A DNA stretch of 31,356 nucleotides from an uncultured Oscillibacter sp. (lineage in GTDB: Bacteria; Bacillota; Clostridia; Oscillospirales; Oscillospiraceae), in the NCBI GenBank assembly GCA_910584075.1, contig CAJTZI010000020.1, forward strand, positions 1-31,356, written 5' to 3'. Position 1 is the stretch's first letter, and each line of letters opens with the position of its first letter. Under the pieces are notes generated by a model. It was given only the letters and a program-made list of their open reading frames with translations. It searched no databases and was not told the origin of the DNA. The position numbers and the translations under genes are program-made. Positions 7,018-16,609 of this stretch are shown here, one piece after another.

Positions 7018-8979
7018 TTAAATCTGTTTTCTGCGGCATTTTCGCAGAATTGTGAAACGGACAATGGAAACTACTGCAATCGTCAGCAAAAGAATCGCGG
7101 CCAGAACCAGCAGGGTGATCCAGTTTGGGGATTTCACCAGCTCCACGGGATTCCAGCTGCGGCTCACCGTTTTGCGGCCGTCCGGGGCGGAGTACCGGGC
7201 GGGAATCCCGTCCGGACCGAGGGCTTGCAGGTACATGGCCAGGGCGTACCACTCCTTGATCTCGTTTCCGGCCCCGTCCCGGAGGATGCAGTTGTTGAAA
7301 TCCGTCACCGGAGTTCCGTCCGCCATCTTGGGCTCCAGAGAGAGGAGGCCCATGGACTTGCCCTTTACAGTTCCCAGCATCTGGGCGGAGTACATGCCGG
7401 TGACCACCCGGTAGAGCTGGTTGTCGTCGATCTCGCTGAATACCGTATCTACATGGGCGGCCGTATAACCGTATTCCCCCTGACCGCCGCCAGAGCCAAT
7501 GGTGGCGGCCGGTTCGGTACGGAGGGTCTCCTCATAGAGCTGGGCGTCCGTCACCCGGTTGAAAAACATCCGGTGGGTATTGAAGCTGTACTGAATTCCG
7601 GCGCAGTACAGCTGGGCCGCGGGCATGATGGGGGTGACGGAGGCGTCCACCTCCAGCGCGTCCCGCAGCTCCGCCCCGGTGAGGTACACCGCCACCAGGG
7701 GAAAGCCGGAGGTGTCGTCGCTACCCACCCCCATGGACAGCACGTCAAAGACCTGGGAGACGGTGATGTCCCCGGCGGCCAGGGGAGCCCGGAGAACGCC
7801 GTCCGCCGTGACGGCCACCGTGACCTGGGGTTCTCGGCCCGCCGCCCGGTCCGCGGCGTTGGCGGCGTACAAAAAGGCGTCGGACACCAGCTCTCCCAGG
7901 GCATTACCCTCCTGGATGCCGGAGCGGGGGGGGGCGAGGGAAAAGTCTGAATGGGCCAGTACCTGATCGTAGGTGAGGCCGTACCGCTTTAGATACGTCT
8001 CACCCACCTGTGCCTTCCAGCCCTCCACCAGGGCGGCGGTGTCTGGGTCGTGGGGGAGGGTCTCGTCGATGGGAGTCAGATGGTAGTCTGTCAGGCGGAG
8101 CGCATCTCCGTCTTTTTCCAGGGTGATGGAGCCCAGATTGCGGCAGTAGGGTCCGGCGGAGACAATATACGTGTCATTTACCACAATGGGCTCCGCCAGC
8201 GTGGTGTGGGTGTGGCCGGAGATGATGACGTCAATGCCGTCCACGGCCTTTGCCAGCGCATAGTCCTCTCCCTCGCCGCTCTCGGTGCCGGAGTGGGACA
8301 GGCAGAGGATCAGCTCCGCCCCCTGGGCCTCCAAGGCTTCCACACACCGCTGGGCCGCCTGGGCCATGTTCTCCAGAACAAAGCCGGAGGTGGGGGCGCA
8401 GTCATGGGAGTCCACACCCATGAGGCCGAAAAGGCCGTAGGTGACGCCGTCCCGATCAAAAAGCAGGGTTTCCGCCACGCCGTAGTTGTCCATAGCCGCC
8501 AGAATGACGTCCCGGTCCGGGTTGTCCGGAGCGGGGGCGTAGTTGGCTTCCACAAGGGCCGGGAGCCGCTCCCCGCTGTCTGCCACAGCATTCAGCATCC
8601 GGGCCAGCCCCGCGCCGGTGTGGTCAAATTCGTGGTTTCCCAGGGTGGCGGCGTCGTAGCCCAGGGCACCCATGGTCCGCAGCTCCGCGGCCTGGGTGGT
8701 GTAGAGGGTCTGGATTAGAGAGCCGATGGAGAAGTCCCCGCCGTCCACCAGCAGGGCGTTGGGATGCCGGGCCCGCTCCCGGTCGATGGCGGTTTTCAGT
8801 CGGGCGTAGCCGCCGGATTCCCCGCCGTCCTCTGTGCGCTGGGGAAGGAAGTGGGAGTGGAGATCGTGGGTAAAGAGGATGGTGGCTTCAAAGTCTGAGG
8901 AGGGCGGCAGCGCCTCCACTCCGGAGACGCAGAGGACGATCAGCAACAGGGCCAGGAGGAGGGATGGGAGCTTTTTCAT
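7018..8979 (-). CDS. Membrane-anchored 5'-nucleotidase / UshA-like metallophosphoesterase
   Basis: This surface enzyme dephosphorylates nucleotides or similar phosphate esters outside the cell. It has 653 residues. A signal peptide (about 1-23, LPSLLLALLLIVLCVSGVEA) is followed by a calcineurin-type phosphoesterase domain with its metal ligands: FTHDLHSH (Asp39, His41), VDGGDF (Asp82), GNHEFD (Asn115, His116) and SGHTHTTL. A 5'-nucleotidase C-terminal domain covers about 330-560. The C-terminus is a transmembrane segment (WITLLVLAAILLLTIAVVSI) with a basic tail, so the enzyme stays attached to the membrane rather than being released. AGGAGG precedes the ATG. A consensus promoter lies upstream. 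Roles in nucleotide salvage or phosphate scavenging are inference. Confidence 0.92.
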   Translation of the reverse strand: MKKLPSLLLALLLIVLCVSGVEALPPSSDFEATILFTHDLHSHFLPQRTEDGGESGGYARLKTAIDRERARHPNALLVDGGDFSIGSLIQTLYTTQAAELRTMGALGYDAATLGNHEFDHTGAGLARMLNAVADSGERLPALVEANYAPAPDNPDRDVILAAMDNYGVAETLLFDRDGVTYGLFGLMGVDSHDCAPTSGFVLENMAQAAQRCVEALEAQGAELILCLSHSGTESGEGEDYALAKAVDGIDVIISGHTHTTLAEPIVVNDTYIVSAGPYCRNLGSITLEKDGDALRLTDYHLTPIDETLPHDPDTAALVEGWKAQVGETYLKRYGLTYDQVLAHSDFSLAPPRSGIQEGNALGELVSDAFLYAANAADRAAGREPQVTVAVTADGVLRAPLAAGDITVSQVFDVLSMGVGSDDTSGFPLVAVYLTGAELRDALEVDASVTPIMPAAQLYCAGIQYSFNTHRMFFNRVTDAQLYEETLRTEPAATIGSGGGQGEYGYTAAHVDTVFSEIDDNQLYRVVTGMYSAQMLGTVKGKSMGLLSLEPKMADGTPVTDFNNCILRDGAGNEIKEWYALAMYLQALGPDGIPARYSAPDGRKTVSRSWNPVELVKSPNWITLLVLAAILLLTIAVVSIVRFTILRKCRRKQI

Positions 8980-9034
8980 GGACAGAACCTCCTTTATTTG
9001 CTCAGTTGTTAAGACTGTATCTGATTTAACGCCT

Positions 9035-9063
9035 ATTATAGTACATTTGGCATAGTTTTACAA
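9035..9063 (-). promoter_or_regulatory. Promoter of the 5'-nucleotidase gene
   Basis: On the minus strand: TTGTAA (9058-9063), a 17-bp spacer, TATAAT (9035-9040). The leader to the ATG is about 50 nt. Confidence 0.8.
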
Positions 9064-9130
9064 TACCTCCATCTGCCGGAGCCCACTTGCCCGTGATGTT
9101 GTTTCTTGACAATTTCCTCACAATAATCCC

Positions 9131-9159
9131 TTGACATTCGTCCGAAATCGTACTATACT
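9131..9159 (+). promoter_or_regulatory. Promoter of the marR-MATE operon
   Basis: TTGACA (9131-9136), a 17-bp spacer, TATACT (9154-9159). The left operator arm fills nearly all of the spacer. Confidence 0.85.
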
Positions 9160-9180
9160 GCTGTGAGTACGATTTCGGAC
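9140..9180 (+). promoter_or_regulatory. Operator: perfect 14-bp inverted repeat over the marR promoter
   Basis: GTCCGAAATCGTAC at 9140-9153 is repeated in perfect inversion at 9167-9180, separated by 13 bp that contain the -10 element. Binding by the MarR protein encoded 14 bp downstream would block polymerase, the classic autorepression layout. Each arm has a smaller CGA-TCG dyad, so two dimers could bind side by side. Confidence 0.85.
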
Positions 9181-9194
9181 AAAGAGGGGGATGC

Positions 9195-9635
9195 ATGATG
9201 GGATACAGCCCTTCAAAGGCCATGCGGCGGTGCAACCATTTAGTGGGGGAGATCGACGGGGTGTACCATGAGATGGCGCTGAAGCTGGGACTGTCCGACA
9301 GCGCCATGATCGTTCTTTACACCGTCTGCGACAGCGGCGGACCCTGCCCACTGCGGGATATCTGCCGCCGCTCCGGCCTCAGCAAGCAGACACTGAATTC
9401 CGCCCTGCGCAAGCTGGAGACGGAGGGGATCGTCTATCTGAAGCCGGTTTCCGCCAGGAGCAAGAGCGTATTCCTTACAGAGGCGGGCCGTGCCCTGGCG
9501 GCGGAGACCGCCGGAAAGGTCATCCAAATGGAGAACGACATCTTCGCCTCCTGGCCCCGGGAGGATGTGGAACAGTACCTGGAGCTGACGGAGCGGTTCC
9601 TGCTGGATCTCCGGGAGAGGGCGAAGAAAATTTAG
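9195..9635 (+). CDS. MarR-family transcriptional regulator
   Basis: This 146-residue winged-helix regulator probably represses its own operon and is released by a small ligand. The helix-turn-helix is visible as PLRDICRRSGLSKQTLNSALRKLETEGI (about residues 52-80), quoted here only by its ends PLRDICRRSG and LRKLETEG, followed by the wing region VSARSKSVFLTEAGR. Terminal helices form the dimer interface. The start is ATG 9195 after AGGGGG; the next codon is also ATG, so the start could be one codon later. The perfect inverted repeat on its promoter and the MATE exporter 43 bp downstream indicate a drug-responsive efflux operon. Confidence 0.93.
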   Translation: MMGYSPSKAMRRCNHLVGEIDGVYHEMALKLGLSDSAMIVLYTVCDSGGPCPLRDICRRSGLSKQTLNSALRKLETEGIVYLKPVSARSKSVFLTEAGRALAAETAGKVIQMENDIFASWPREDVEQYLELTERFLLDLRERAKKI

Positions 9636-9678
9636 AAAGGAGAACTGGGCCGCGGCCGGCCCCTGAAATAGAACGAGT

Positions 9679-11004
9679 ATGATCCAGTTATCCGACCATT
9701 TTACCTGCCGGCGATTGCTGCGCTTTACATTTCCATCCATCATTATGCTGATTTTCACCTCAATTTACGGCGTGGTGGACGGCTTCTTTGTGTCCAACTT
9801 CGTGGGCAAGACCCCCTTTGCCGCCGTCAACCTCATCATGCCCTATCTGATGATTCTGGGCTGTATCGGCTTCATGTTTGGCACCGGCGGCAGCGCCCTG
9901 ATCGCCAAGACCATGGGGGAGGGAAAGACGGAGAAGGCCAACGAGATCTTCTCTCTGCTGGTCTACACCTCGGCGGCCTGCGGTGCGGCGCTGGCTGTTT
10001 TGGGCGTCTTGCTTCTGCCCCGGGCGGCGGCGCTGATGGGAGCGGAGGGGCAGCTGCTGCGCGGCTGCGTGGTCTACGGCACCATCAACCTGGTGGCCCT
10101 GCCCTTCTATATTTTGCAGTTTGAGTTCCAGTGCCTCTTTGCCGCCGCTGAGAAGCCGAAGCTGGGCCTCTGCGTGACGGTGGCGGCGGGGCTCACCAAC
10201 ATGGTGCTGGACGCCGTGCTTGTAGGCGTTCTCCGCCTCGGGCTGGAGGGCGCAGCGGCGGCCACGGCTTTGAGCCAGCTGGTGGGCGGCGCCGCGCCCC
10301 TGGTCTACTTCGGACGGGAGAATACCAGCCGCCTGCGGCTGGTGCGCTGCGGCTTTGACGGCAAAACGTTGCGGCGGGCCTGCGCCAACGGCGCCTCCGA
10401 GCTGATGAGCAATATCTCCATGTCCCTGGTGAGTATGCTGTTCAATGTGCGGCTGATGACGTACGCCGGAGAGAACGGCATCGCCGCCTACGGCGTTTTG
10501 ATGTACGTGAGCCTGATCTTCCAGGCGGTGTTTCTGGGGTACTCCGTAGGCGCGGGACCGGTGATCAGCTACCACCACGGCGCCGAAAACTACGAGGAGG
10601 GCAGGGGACTGCTGCGCAGAAGCCTGGCGCTGATCGGGGTGTTCTCTTTGCTGATGTTCGCCGCCGGACAGACGCTGGCGCGCCCGCTCTCTTTGCTGTT
10701 TGTGGGGTATGATCCGGAGCTGCTGGATATTACCGTCCGGGCCTTTGCCATCTTCTCCTTTTCCTTCCTGTTTTCAGGGCTTGCGATCTTCGGCTCTTCC
10801 TTTTTCACCGCTCTGAACGACGGATTGACCTCCGCCCTGATCTCCTTCCTGCGGACGCTGGTGTTTGAGTGCCTGGCGGTGCTGCTCCTTCCCCTGGTCT
10901 GGGGTCTGGACGGCGTCTGGCTTTCCACGGCGGCGGCGGACGCGCTGGCGGTGGCGGTCACTTTGGCCTTTCTGGCGGGAAAGCGGAAAAAGTACCGTTA
11001 TTGA
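9679..11004 (+). CDS. MATE-family multidrug/metabolite efflux transporter
   Basis: This 441-residue, twelve-helix membrane exporter would use an ion gradient to extrude drugs or metabolites. The N-terminus MIQLSDHFTCRRLLRF and the following FTSIYGVVDGFFVSNFVG are typical of clostridial MATE proteins, with GFMFGTGGSALIAK at about residue 70 and the second MatE repeat from about residue 235. The ATG is the only start: an in-frame stop lies 13-15 nt upstream. There is no good ribosome site next to it; AAAGGAG lies 36 nt upstream, with a GGGCC/GGCCC hairpin between. It follows the MarR gene in one transcript and ends at a strong terminator. Substrates are unknown. Confidence 0.93.
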   Translation: MIQLSDHFTCRRLLRFTFPSIIMLIFTSIYGVVDGFFVSNFVGKTPFAAVNLIMPYLMILGCIGFMFGTGGSALIAKTMGEGKTEKANEIFSLLVYTSAACGAALAVLGVLLLPRAAALMGAEGQLLRGCVVYGTINLVALPFYILQFEFQCLFAAAEKPKLGLCVTVAAGLTNMVLDAVLVGVLRLGLEGAAAATALSQLVGGAAPLVYFGRENTSRLRLVRCGFDGKTLRRACANGASELMSNISMSLVSMLFNVRLMTYAGENGIAAYGVLMYVSLIFQAVFLGYSVGAGPVISYHHGAENYEEGRGLLRRSLALIGVFSLLMFAAGQTLARPLSLLFVGYDPELLDITVRAFAIFSFSFLFSGLAIFGSSFFTALNDGLTSALISFLRTLVFECLAVLLLPLVWGLDGVWLSTAAADALAVAVTLAFLAGKRKKYRY

Positions 11005-11021
11005 GGTCCATATTGCAGAAG

Positions 11022-11061
11022 AGACGGAGCGCCGGCGCGCTCCGTCTGTCTGTTATTTTTT
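11022..11061 (+). terminator. Terminator after the MATE gene
   Basis: An 11-bp perfect stem (11022-11032 with 11037-11047), CGGC loop, then a T-rich tail ending in TTTTTT. It overlaps the last codons of the convergent AraC gene's downstream side. Confidence 0.85.
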
Positions 11062-11892
11062 GGGTACAATGGGCAGCCAGACCTCGTTGTGAAGGTTGTC
11101 CGCGGAGTAGACCTCAATGTCCGGGGCCTCGGCGTACTCATAGCCGGAGCTGGGCAGCCACTCGCTGACGATCCGCCGCTGGAGGTCCTGCATGGCCTGT
11201 GGCATGGGGCCGCGGCAGGGGAACACCGCCCATGTGCCCGCGGGGACGCTGTATTCCGCCATGTCCGCCGGTGCGGGGGCGCGGGTGGCCGCGGCGATGT
11301 AGTACCCGGAGAAGCTCCCGCCGTCGCAGGCGGAGACGCCCAGGATTCCCATGGGGCCCGAGCCGTCCATCAGCGCTGCCAGCCGGGGAATTTCCCCGGC
11401 GGTTTGTCCCCAGAACTCAGGGACCCTCTCAAAGCAGTTCTCCAGGGACATGGGCCCCTTCATGGAAAAACCCACCACCCGGAAGGCCTCCCGCTCCTCA
11501 ATCCGATACTCCATAGCTTCTTCTCCTTTGATAGACAGAGTAAAGGTGATGCGGGGAAAGGACCGCAGTGCCGCGCCCCGGACCCGCGCCGCGCTGGGAG
11601 GCAGGCCGTGGACGCTTTGGAACGCCCGGTTGAAGGCCGTGGGGGAGTCGTAGCCGTACCGCACCGCCGTGTCCATGACCTTGGCGCCCTCCGCCAGATC
11701 CATGGCGGCCGCGGTCATCCGCCTCCGGCGGACGTATTCGGAAAAGCTGATCCCAGTCATGCAGGGGAACATCCGCTGAAAGTGATAGGCGGAGCAGGCG
11801 GCCCGCCGGGCCGCGCCCTCCAGGGTGATCTCCTCCGTTAAATTTTCCTCCACATATGACATGGCGTCGTTGAGCTGGCTGATCCAATCCAT
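11053..11892 (-). CDS. AraC-family regulator with GyrI-like effector-binding domain
   Basis: This 279-residue transcription factor has two parts. The N-terminal ~105 residues hold two AraC helix-turn-helix motifs (LEGAARRAACSAYHFQRMF and the YGYDSPTAFNRAFQSVHG region). The C-terminal ~155 residues form an AraC_E_bind/GyrI-like domain (YRIEEREAFRVVGFSMKGP to the end), which binds hydrophobic, often cationic ligands in Rob/SoxS- and BmrR-like proteins. The ATG at 11890-11892 was chosen because AAAGGAG lies 8 nt upstream; a GTG three codons earlier would sit on that site. It is monocistronic and converges on the MATE gene; regulation of that pump is possible but not shown. Confidence 0.9.
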   Translation of the reverse strand: MDWISQLNDAMSYVEENLTEEITLEGAARRAACSAYHFQRMFPCMTGISFSEYVRRRRMTAAAMDLAEGAKVMDTAVRYGYDSPTAFNRAFQSVHGLPPSAARVRGAALRSFPRITFTLSIKGEEAMEYRIEEREAFRVVGFSMKGPMSLENCFERVPEFWGQTAGEIPRLAALMDGSGPMGILGVSACDGGSFSGYYIAAATRAPAPADMAEYSVPAGTWAVFPCRGPMPQAMQDLQRRIVSEWLPSSGYEYAEAPDIEVYSADNLHNEVWLPIVPKK

Positions 11893-11915
11893 CCGCACCA
11901 CTCCTTTCTGCAGTC

Positions 11916-11944
11916 AGGATACCGCGTTTTCCGGCGTCTGTCCT
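11916..11944 (-). promoter_or_regulatory. Probable promoter of the AraC-type gene
   Basis: On the minus strand: AGGACA (11939-11944), a 17-bp spacer, TATCCT (11916-11921). The -35 matches only four of six consensus bases. Confidence 0.5.
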
Positions 11945-12009
11945 CGTATTTTCCCTGCGGAAAAAGCGAGGGGCAGGCCGCGGCCGCAGAGTGCGTGCCT
12001 GCCGGTGAT

Positions 12010-12037
12010 AAAACCGCGCCCATCGCGGGATGGGCGC
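12010..12037 (-). terminator. Terminator of the dnaG-rpoD operon
   Basis: On the minus strand, a 9-bp perfect stem (12029-12037 with 12016-12024) with a four-base loop is followed by GGTTTTATC, just after the rpoD stop. Confidence 0.85.
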
Positions 12038-12046
12038 AGCTTCAAG

Positions 12047-13457
<1,411 letters not shown>

Positions 13458-13465
<8 letters not shown>

Positions 13466-15257
13466 GAAGCTTTCCTCCAGTATTTTTCTTGTTCTTGTTT
13501 TTTTCTATGGCTGCCGCCAGCGGATCTATGCTCCCATCGCTAATTAGACGCTTTTTGTGAGCAGTTTGTATGACATGTATGTAATCTGATAGCATAATTT
13601 CCCGATTTGCTTCAAATCTTTTGTTATCAGATTGCAGTGCAGAAACAAGAAAACTCATTTCATCTTGAGTAAGGTTTTCTGCTATGAGCGAAATTTGGGG
13701 ACGGCGTCCAGAGAGATGTTCAGCCCATAGAAAAGAAAAGACTTTACTATACAAAGGATACGAAAACATATTTGCATTTAACGGAAAATCACTTTTGAAA
13801 AGTCCATCATCCAATGTCAGCAGTCGGATTATACCTAATTCAGCGCGTGCAGAAAGGGTATCTTCTATGCGCATTTTCCTGTCCTTTGGTTGAAGTTCTA
13901 TTGTGGGATTTAAGGCTTTGTGTATATCTTTTTTATATTCTTGCCGTCGTTGTTTCTTTAATATGATGGAAATATCGTATTCTAAAGATTCTTTTGGAAT
14001 AGAAGCTATTTCGGCAGCCCGAACTGTATAAATGTTCCGTTCAGATACACTCGAGATTGTAGCCAAAAAAGTGCAAATTTCTTCACAATAGGCAACTTTT
14101 GATTTGTCATCGCTGAGGTCATATTTCCCGGCGATCTGGGCCATGCGGAACTCCACGCCGTTCTCGCTGCCGTCCAGGAGCCGCTCAAAGGCGCCGGGTC
14201 CCTGGTTTTTGATGAAGTCGTCCGCATCCTGCTTCACCAGCTCCCCGTCCGCCGTCCGCCGCCGGGGTAGCTGGAGCACCTTCACGGAGAACTCCGAGTT
14301 GTTCAGAATCTGCAGTGCCCGCTCCGTGGCGACCTTGCCGGCGTTGTCGTTGTCATAGCACAGCACCAGCTCCTTGGTGAACCGGGAGAGGAGCCGGGTC
14401 TGTTCCACCGTCAGCGCCGTGCCCATGGAGGCCACGGCGTTGTCAAACCCCGCCTGGTGGAGGGTGACGATGTCCAGGTTTCCCTCACAGAGGATGATGT
14501 TGGGCCGTTTGGTCTTTTTTGCCAGGTTCAGCCCGTACAGAACCCGCCGCTTGCTGTACACCGGCGTCTCCGAGGAGTTCATATATTTGGGCTCGGACTT
14601 GTCCAGTACCCGGCTGCCGAAAGCCACCACGTCCCCCCTGGTATCGATCACCGGGAGCATGAGGCGGTTTCGAAACTTGTCGTAAAAGCCGCCCCGTTTG
14701 TTGTCTACGATCAGACCGGCTGCTAGAAGCTCAGACTTGGCGTAGCCTCTGGAGGTCATTTCATCCAGCAGCACGTCCCAGGCGTCCGGAGAGGCCCCCA
14801 TGCCGAATTTCACCGCAGTGTTCCACCGGATCTGGCGCCGCTCCAGGTACTCCCGTACCGCCTGACCCTGGGGCTGCTGGAGAAGCTGGTGGTAGAAGCG
14901 GGCGGCATCCCGATTCAGCTCCAGAAGCCGCTGCCGGAGGAGGCCGGCCTCCCGGTCGCCCTCCTCCTCCGGCACCTCCATCCCCGCCCGCTTGGCGAGG
15001 AAGCGCACCGCGTCGGGAAAAGTCAGGTTTTCCTCCTCCATGATAAAGTTCACAACGCCGCCGCCCTTTTTGCAGCCGAAGCAGTAGTAAATCTGCTTAT
15101 CCGGGGCCACGGAGAACGAACCCGTCTTCTCGCTGTGGAAGGGACAAAGGCCGAAGAGGTTGGCGCCCTTGCGGGTCAGCTGCACATAGCTGCCCACTAC
15201 GTCCACGATGTCGCATCTGGACACCAGCTCGTCCAGAAAACTCTGAGGAAACGCCAT
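13458..15257 (-). CDS. dnaG: DNA primase
   Basis: This enzyme makes RNA primers at the replication fork and docks on the DnaB helicase by its C-terminus. It has 599 residues. The CHC2 zinc ligands are Cys38, His41, Cys59 and Cys62. The TOPRIM catalytic core shows CEGNLD (Glu256, Asp260), YDNDNAG (Asp300, Asp302) and Asp345. The helicase-binding domain is the last ~200 residues. GGAGG precedes the ATG. The gene is open and looks functional, yet the DNA for about residues 380-572 (13540-14110) is near 30 percent G+C, while the rest is 60-73 percent in the lines I counted. That points to replacement of the C-terminal region by sequence from a low-GC relative. It is the first gene of the dnaG-rpoD operon. 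Confidence 0.96.
13540..14110 (-). other. AT-rich mosaic block inside dnaG
   Basis: Direct counts: 13561-13620 has 20 G/C of 60, 13741-13800 has 17, 13921-13980 has 16. Flanking lines 14161-14220, 14221-14280 and 13381-13440 have 37, 44 and 41. The change near 14105 is abrupt and the reading frame stays intact across both edges. Confidence 0.85.
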
Positions 15258-15381
15258 GGTCCGCCTCCCTCCGTTCGGTCAGTTTTTCCAAATTTCCCGC
15301 CGGTCATACAGGAAACCGGCGCAAAAATAGACCGCGGTATTTTAGATATACCCCGCAGACATCGGATTTCCTCTTTTTTTT

Positions 15382-15406
15382 CACAAATTTTTAGAAAAAT
15401 TTTGTG
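15382..15406. repeat. Near-perfect AT-rich palindrome between dnaG and the phosphopantetheinyl transferase gene
   Basis: CACAAATTTTT and AAAAATTTTGTG flank a two-base centre, one arm one T longer. It lies in the 218-bp divergent intergenic region and is a possible operator or a site shared by both promoters; an AT-rich upstream element is the alternative. Confidence 0.45.
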
Positions 15407-15418
15407 GGAAAGGAGAAT

Positions 15419-15446
15419 TTACACTGGTGAGAGGAGTGGCTACAAT
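15419..15446 (+). promoter_or_regulatory. Probable promoter of the phosphopantetheinyl transferase gene
   Basis: TTACAC (15419-15424), a 16-bp spacer, TACAAT (15441-15446). An overlapping TATAAT at 15446-15451 lacks a -35 at the right distance. Confidence 0.5.
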
Positions 15447-15475
15447 ATAATCGTGTGATAACAGGGAGGGAAACT

Positions 15476-16087
15476 ATGTCCATCGAACTTTGGGCCGTCC
15501 GGCTGGAACGGCCCCTGACGGCGGAGGAGGCGGAGACCATGACGGCCCTGCTCCCTCCGGAGCGCCGGGAGCGGCTTCTGCGGGTCCGGCAGGAGGAGCG
15601 GCGGAAGGAGCCGCTGTGCGCCTACTTTATTTTACGTCAGGCTCTGGAGGAACAGTACGGCTGGCGGGAACTGCCAAAAATCGCCCTGACGAACCGGGGA
15701 AAGCCCTACTTTCCGGAGTATCCGGAGGTGCAGTTCAACCTGAGCCATACCGTCGGCGCGGTGCTGGTGGGTCTTTCGGACGAACCTCTGGGGGTGGATA
15801 TTGAACACATCCGCCCGGTGAGCCAGCGGGCCATGCGGCGGCTGGCAGACGTGGATACGCGGGAGGATTTTTTCCGCAGCTGGGTGCGGCGGGAGGCCCG
15901 GGCCAAGCGCAGCGGCGACGGTGTGGGTACCATGCTCCGGGAGGAGACGCCTTTGCGGTATGGGGAGGTCTACTATGAGATCGAGACCTTTCCCGGCTAC
16001 GCGGCGGGAGTGGCCTCTGGCAGCGCGGAGAAGTCGGGTACCGTGCGGCGGCTGGTCCTGGGCGGTGCATCGGAGGAAGAGACGTGA
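15476..16087 (+). CDS. Sfp-type 4'-phosphopantetheinyl transferase
   Basis: This enzyme transfers the 4'-phosphopantetheine arm of coenzyme A to a serine of carrier proteins. It has 203 residues, counting from ATG 15476, which follows GGGAGGG; an upstream in-frame ATG at 15455 has no ribosome site. Family motifs are present: FNLSHT (88-92 region), the magnesium-binding GVDIEH (Asp108, Glu110), and WVRREARAKRSG (136-147). In that last motif most relatives have WxxKEAxxK; here the Lys before Glu140 is Arg, while Glu140 and Lys144 are kept. The gene is stand-alone, with no polyketide or nonribosomal peptide genes in the window, so its target may be the fatty-acid ACP or a distant carrier protein. 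Confidence 0.88.
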   Translation: MSIELWAVRLERPLTAEEAETMTALLPPERRERLLRVRQEERRKEPLCAYFILRQALEEQYGWRELPKIALTNRGKPYFPEYPEVQFNLSHTVGAVLVGLSDEPLGVDIEHIRPVSQRAMRRLADVDTREDFFRSWVRREARAKRSGDGVGTMLREETPLRYGEVYYEIETFPGYAAGVASGSAEKSGTVRRLVLGGASEEET

Positions 16088-16500
16088 ACGACGGGGAATT
16101 GGTGGAGTTTGTTCTGGCCTTTACCGGGGAGGTCAACGCCCTTCAGCGCAGATACGCTCCGCTGCTGACGGCGGAGCGGGAGCGGGGCCGGACGGCCGCC
16201 TTTCTGGAGGCGTACCGCGCGGAGGCGGGGCTGATCTACGCCCGGTATCTCACGGGGCAGGAGAGGACCTATTATGCGCCGATCTCCGATCCGCCCACCT
16301 ACGCCGCCATGGAGGAGATGACCCTCAGCACGGTGGAGCGGGTGAAAAACCGGGCCGTGGTGGAGATCCTGACCAGCGAGGGCCGACTGGACTACCGGTT
16401 CAAGCTGGTGTGCGAGGGCGGAGTGTGGCGGATCAACAGCTACCAGCAGCGTATTCACACGGAGTTCTGTATCCGCCGGTGGATCTACGGCGACTTCTGA
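16084..16500 (+). CDS. Small NTF2-like protein, coupled to the phosphopantetheinyl transferase gene
   Basis: This 138-residue protein starts at a GTG that overlaps the stop of the preceding gene (GTGA), so its translation is coupled. The N-terminal helices (ELVEFVLAFTGEVNAL), a tyrosine-rich middle (YARYLTGQERTYYAPIS) and a C-terminal sheet ending GVWRINSYQQRI resemble the cone-shaped NTF2/SnoaL fold, including the NTF2-fold immunity proteins of toxin loci. No toxin gene is adjacent, so an immunity role is not supported; a small-molecule-binding or structural role is equally possible. There is no signal peptide. The fold is assigned by eye from the sequence pattern. Confidence 0.7.
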   Translation: MNDGELVEFVLAFTGEVNALQRRYAPLLTAERERGRTAAFLEAYRAEAGLIYARYLTGQERTYYAPISDPPTYAAMEEMTLSTVERVKNRAVVEILTSEGRLDYRFKLVCEGGVWRINSYQQRIHTEFCIRRWIYGDF

Positions 16501-16501
16501 T

Positions 16502-16537
16502 ATCGGGCAGGGGGACTTTCCCTGTCCGATTTTTTTG
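16502..16537 (+). terminator. Intrinsic terminator
   Basis: An 11-bp stem with one G-U pair (16502-16512 with 16520-16530) runs into eight T's, directly after the NTF2-like gene. Confidence 0.88.
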
Positions 16538-16545
16538 GCCTTCGC

Positions 16546-16573
16546 GGAACCAAAGACTCCTCTTTTCCGACTA
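16546..16573 (+). promoter_or_regulatory. ECF-type promoter of the sigma/anti-sigma operon
   Basis: GGAACC (16546-16551), a 16-bp spacer, CGACTA (16568-16573). The GGAAC and CG-containing elements at this spacing are typical of promoters read by ECF sigma factors, so the operon probably drives its own transcription. A TGAAAGC-G-GCTTTCA palindrome follows at 16580-16594. Confidence 0.65.
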
Positions 16574-16609
16574 AAGGGGTGAAAGCGGCTTTCAAAAGGA
16601 AGTGAACAC

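Noticed and set aside
16084..16500. Toxin-immunity pair
   Set aside because: The NTF2-like fold resembles some immunity proteins, but no toxin or secretion gene is adjacent.
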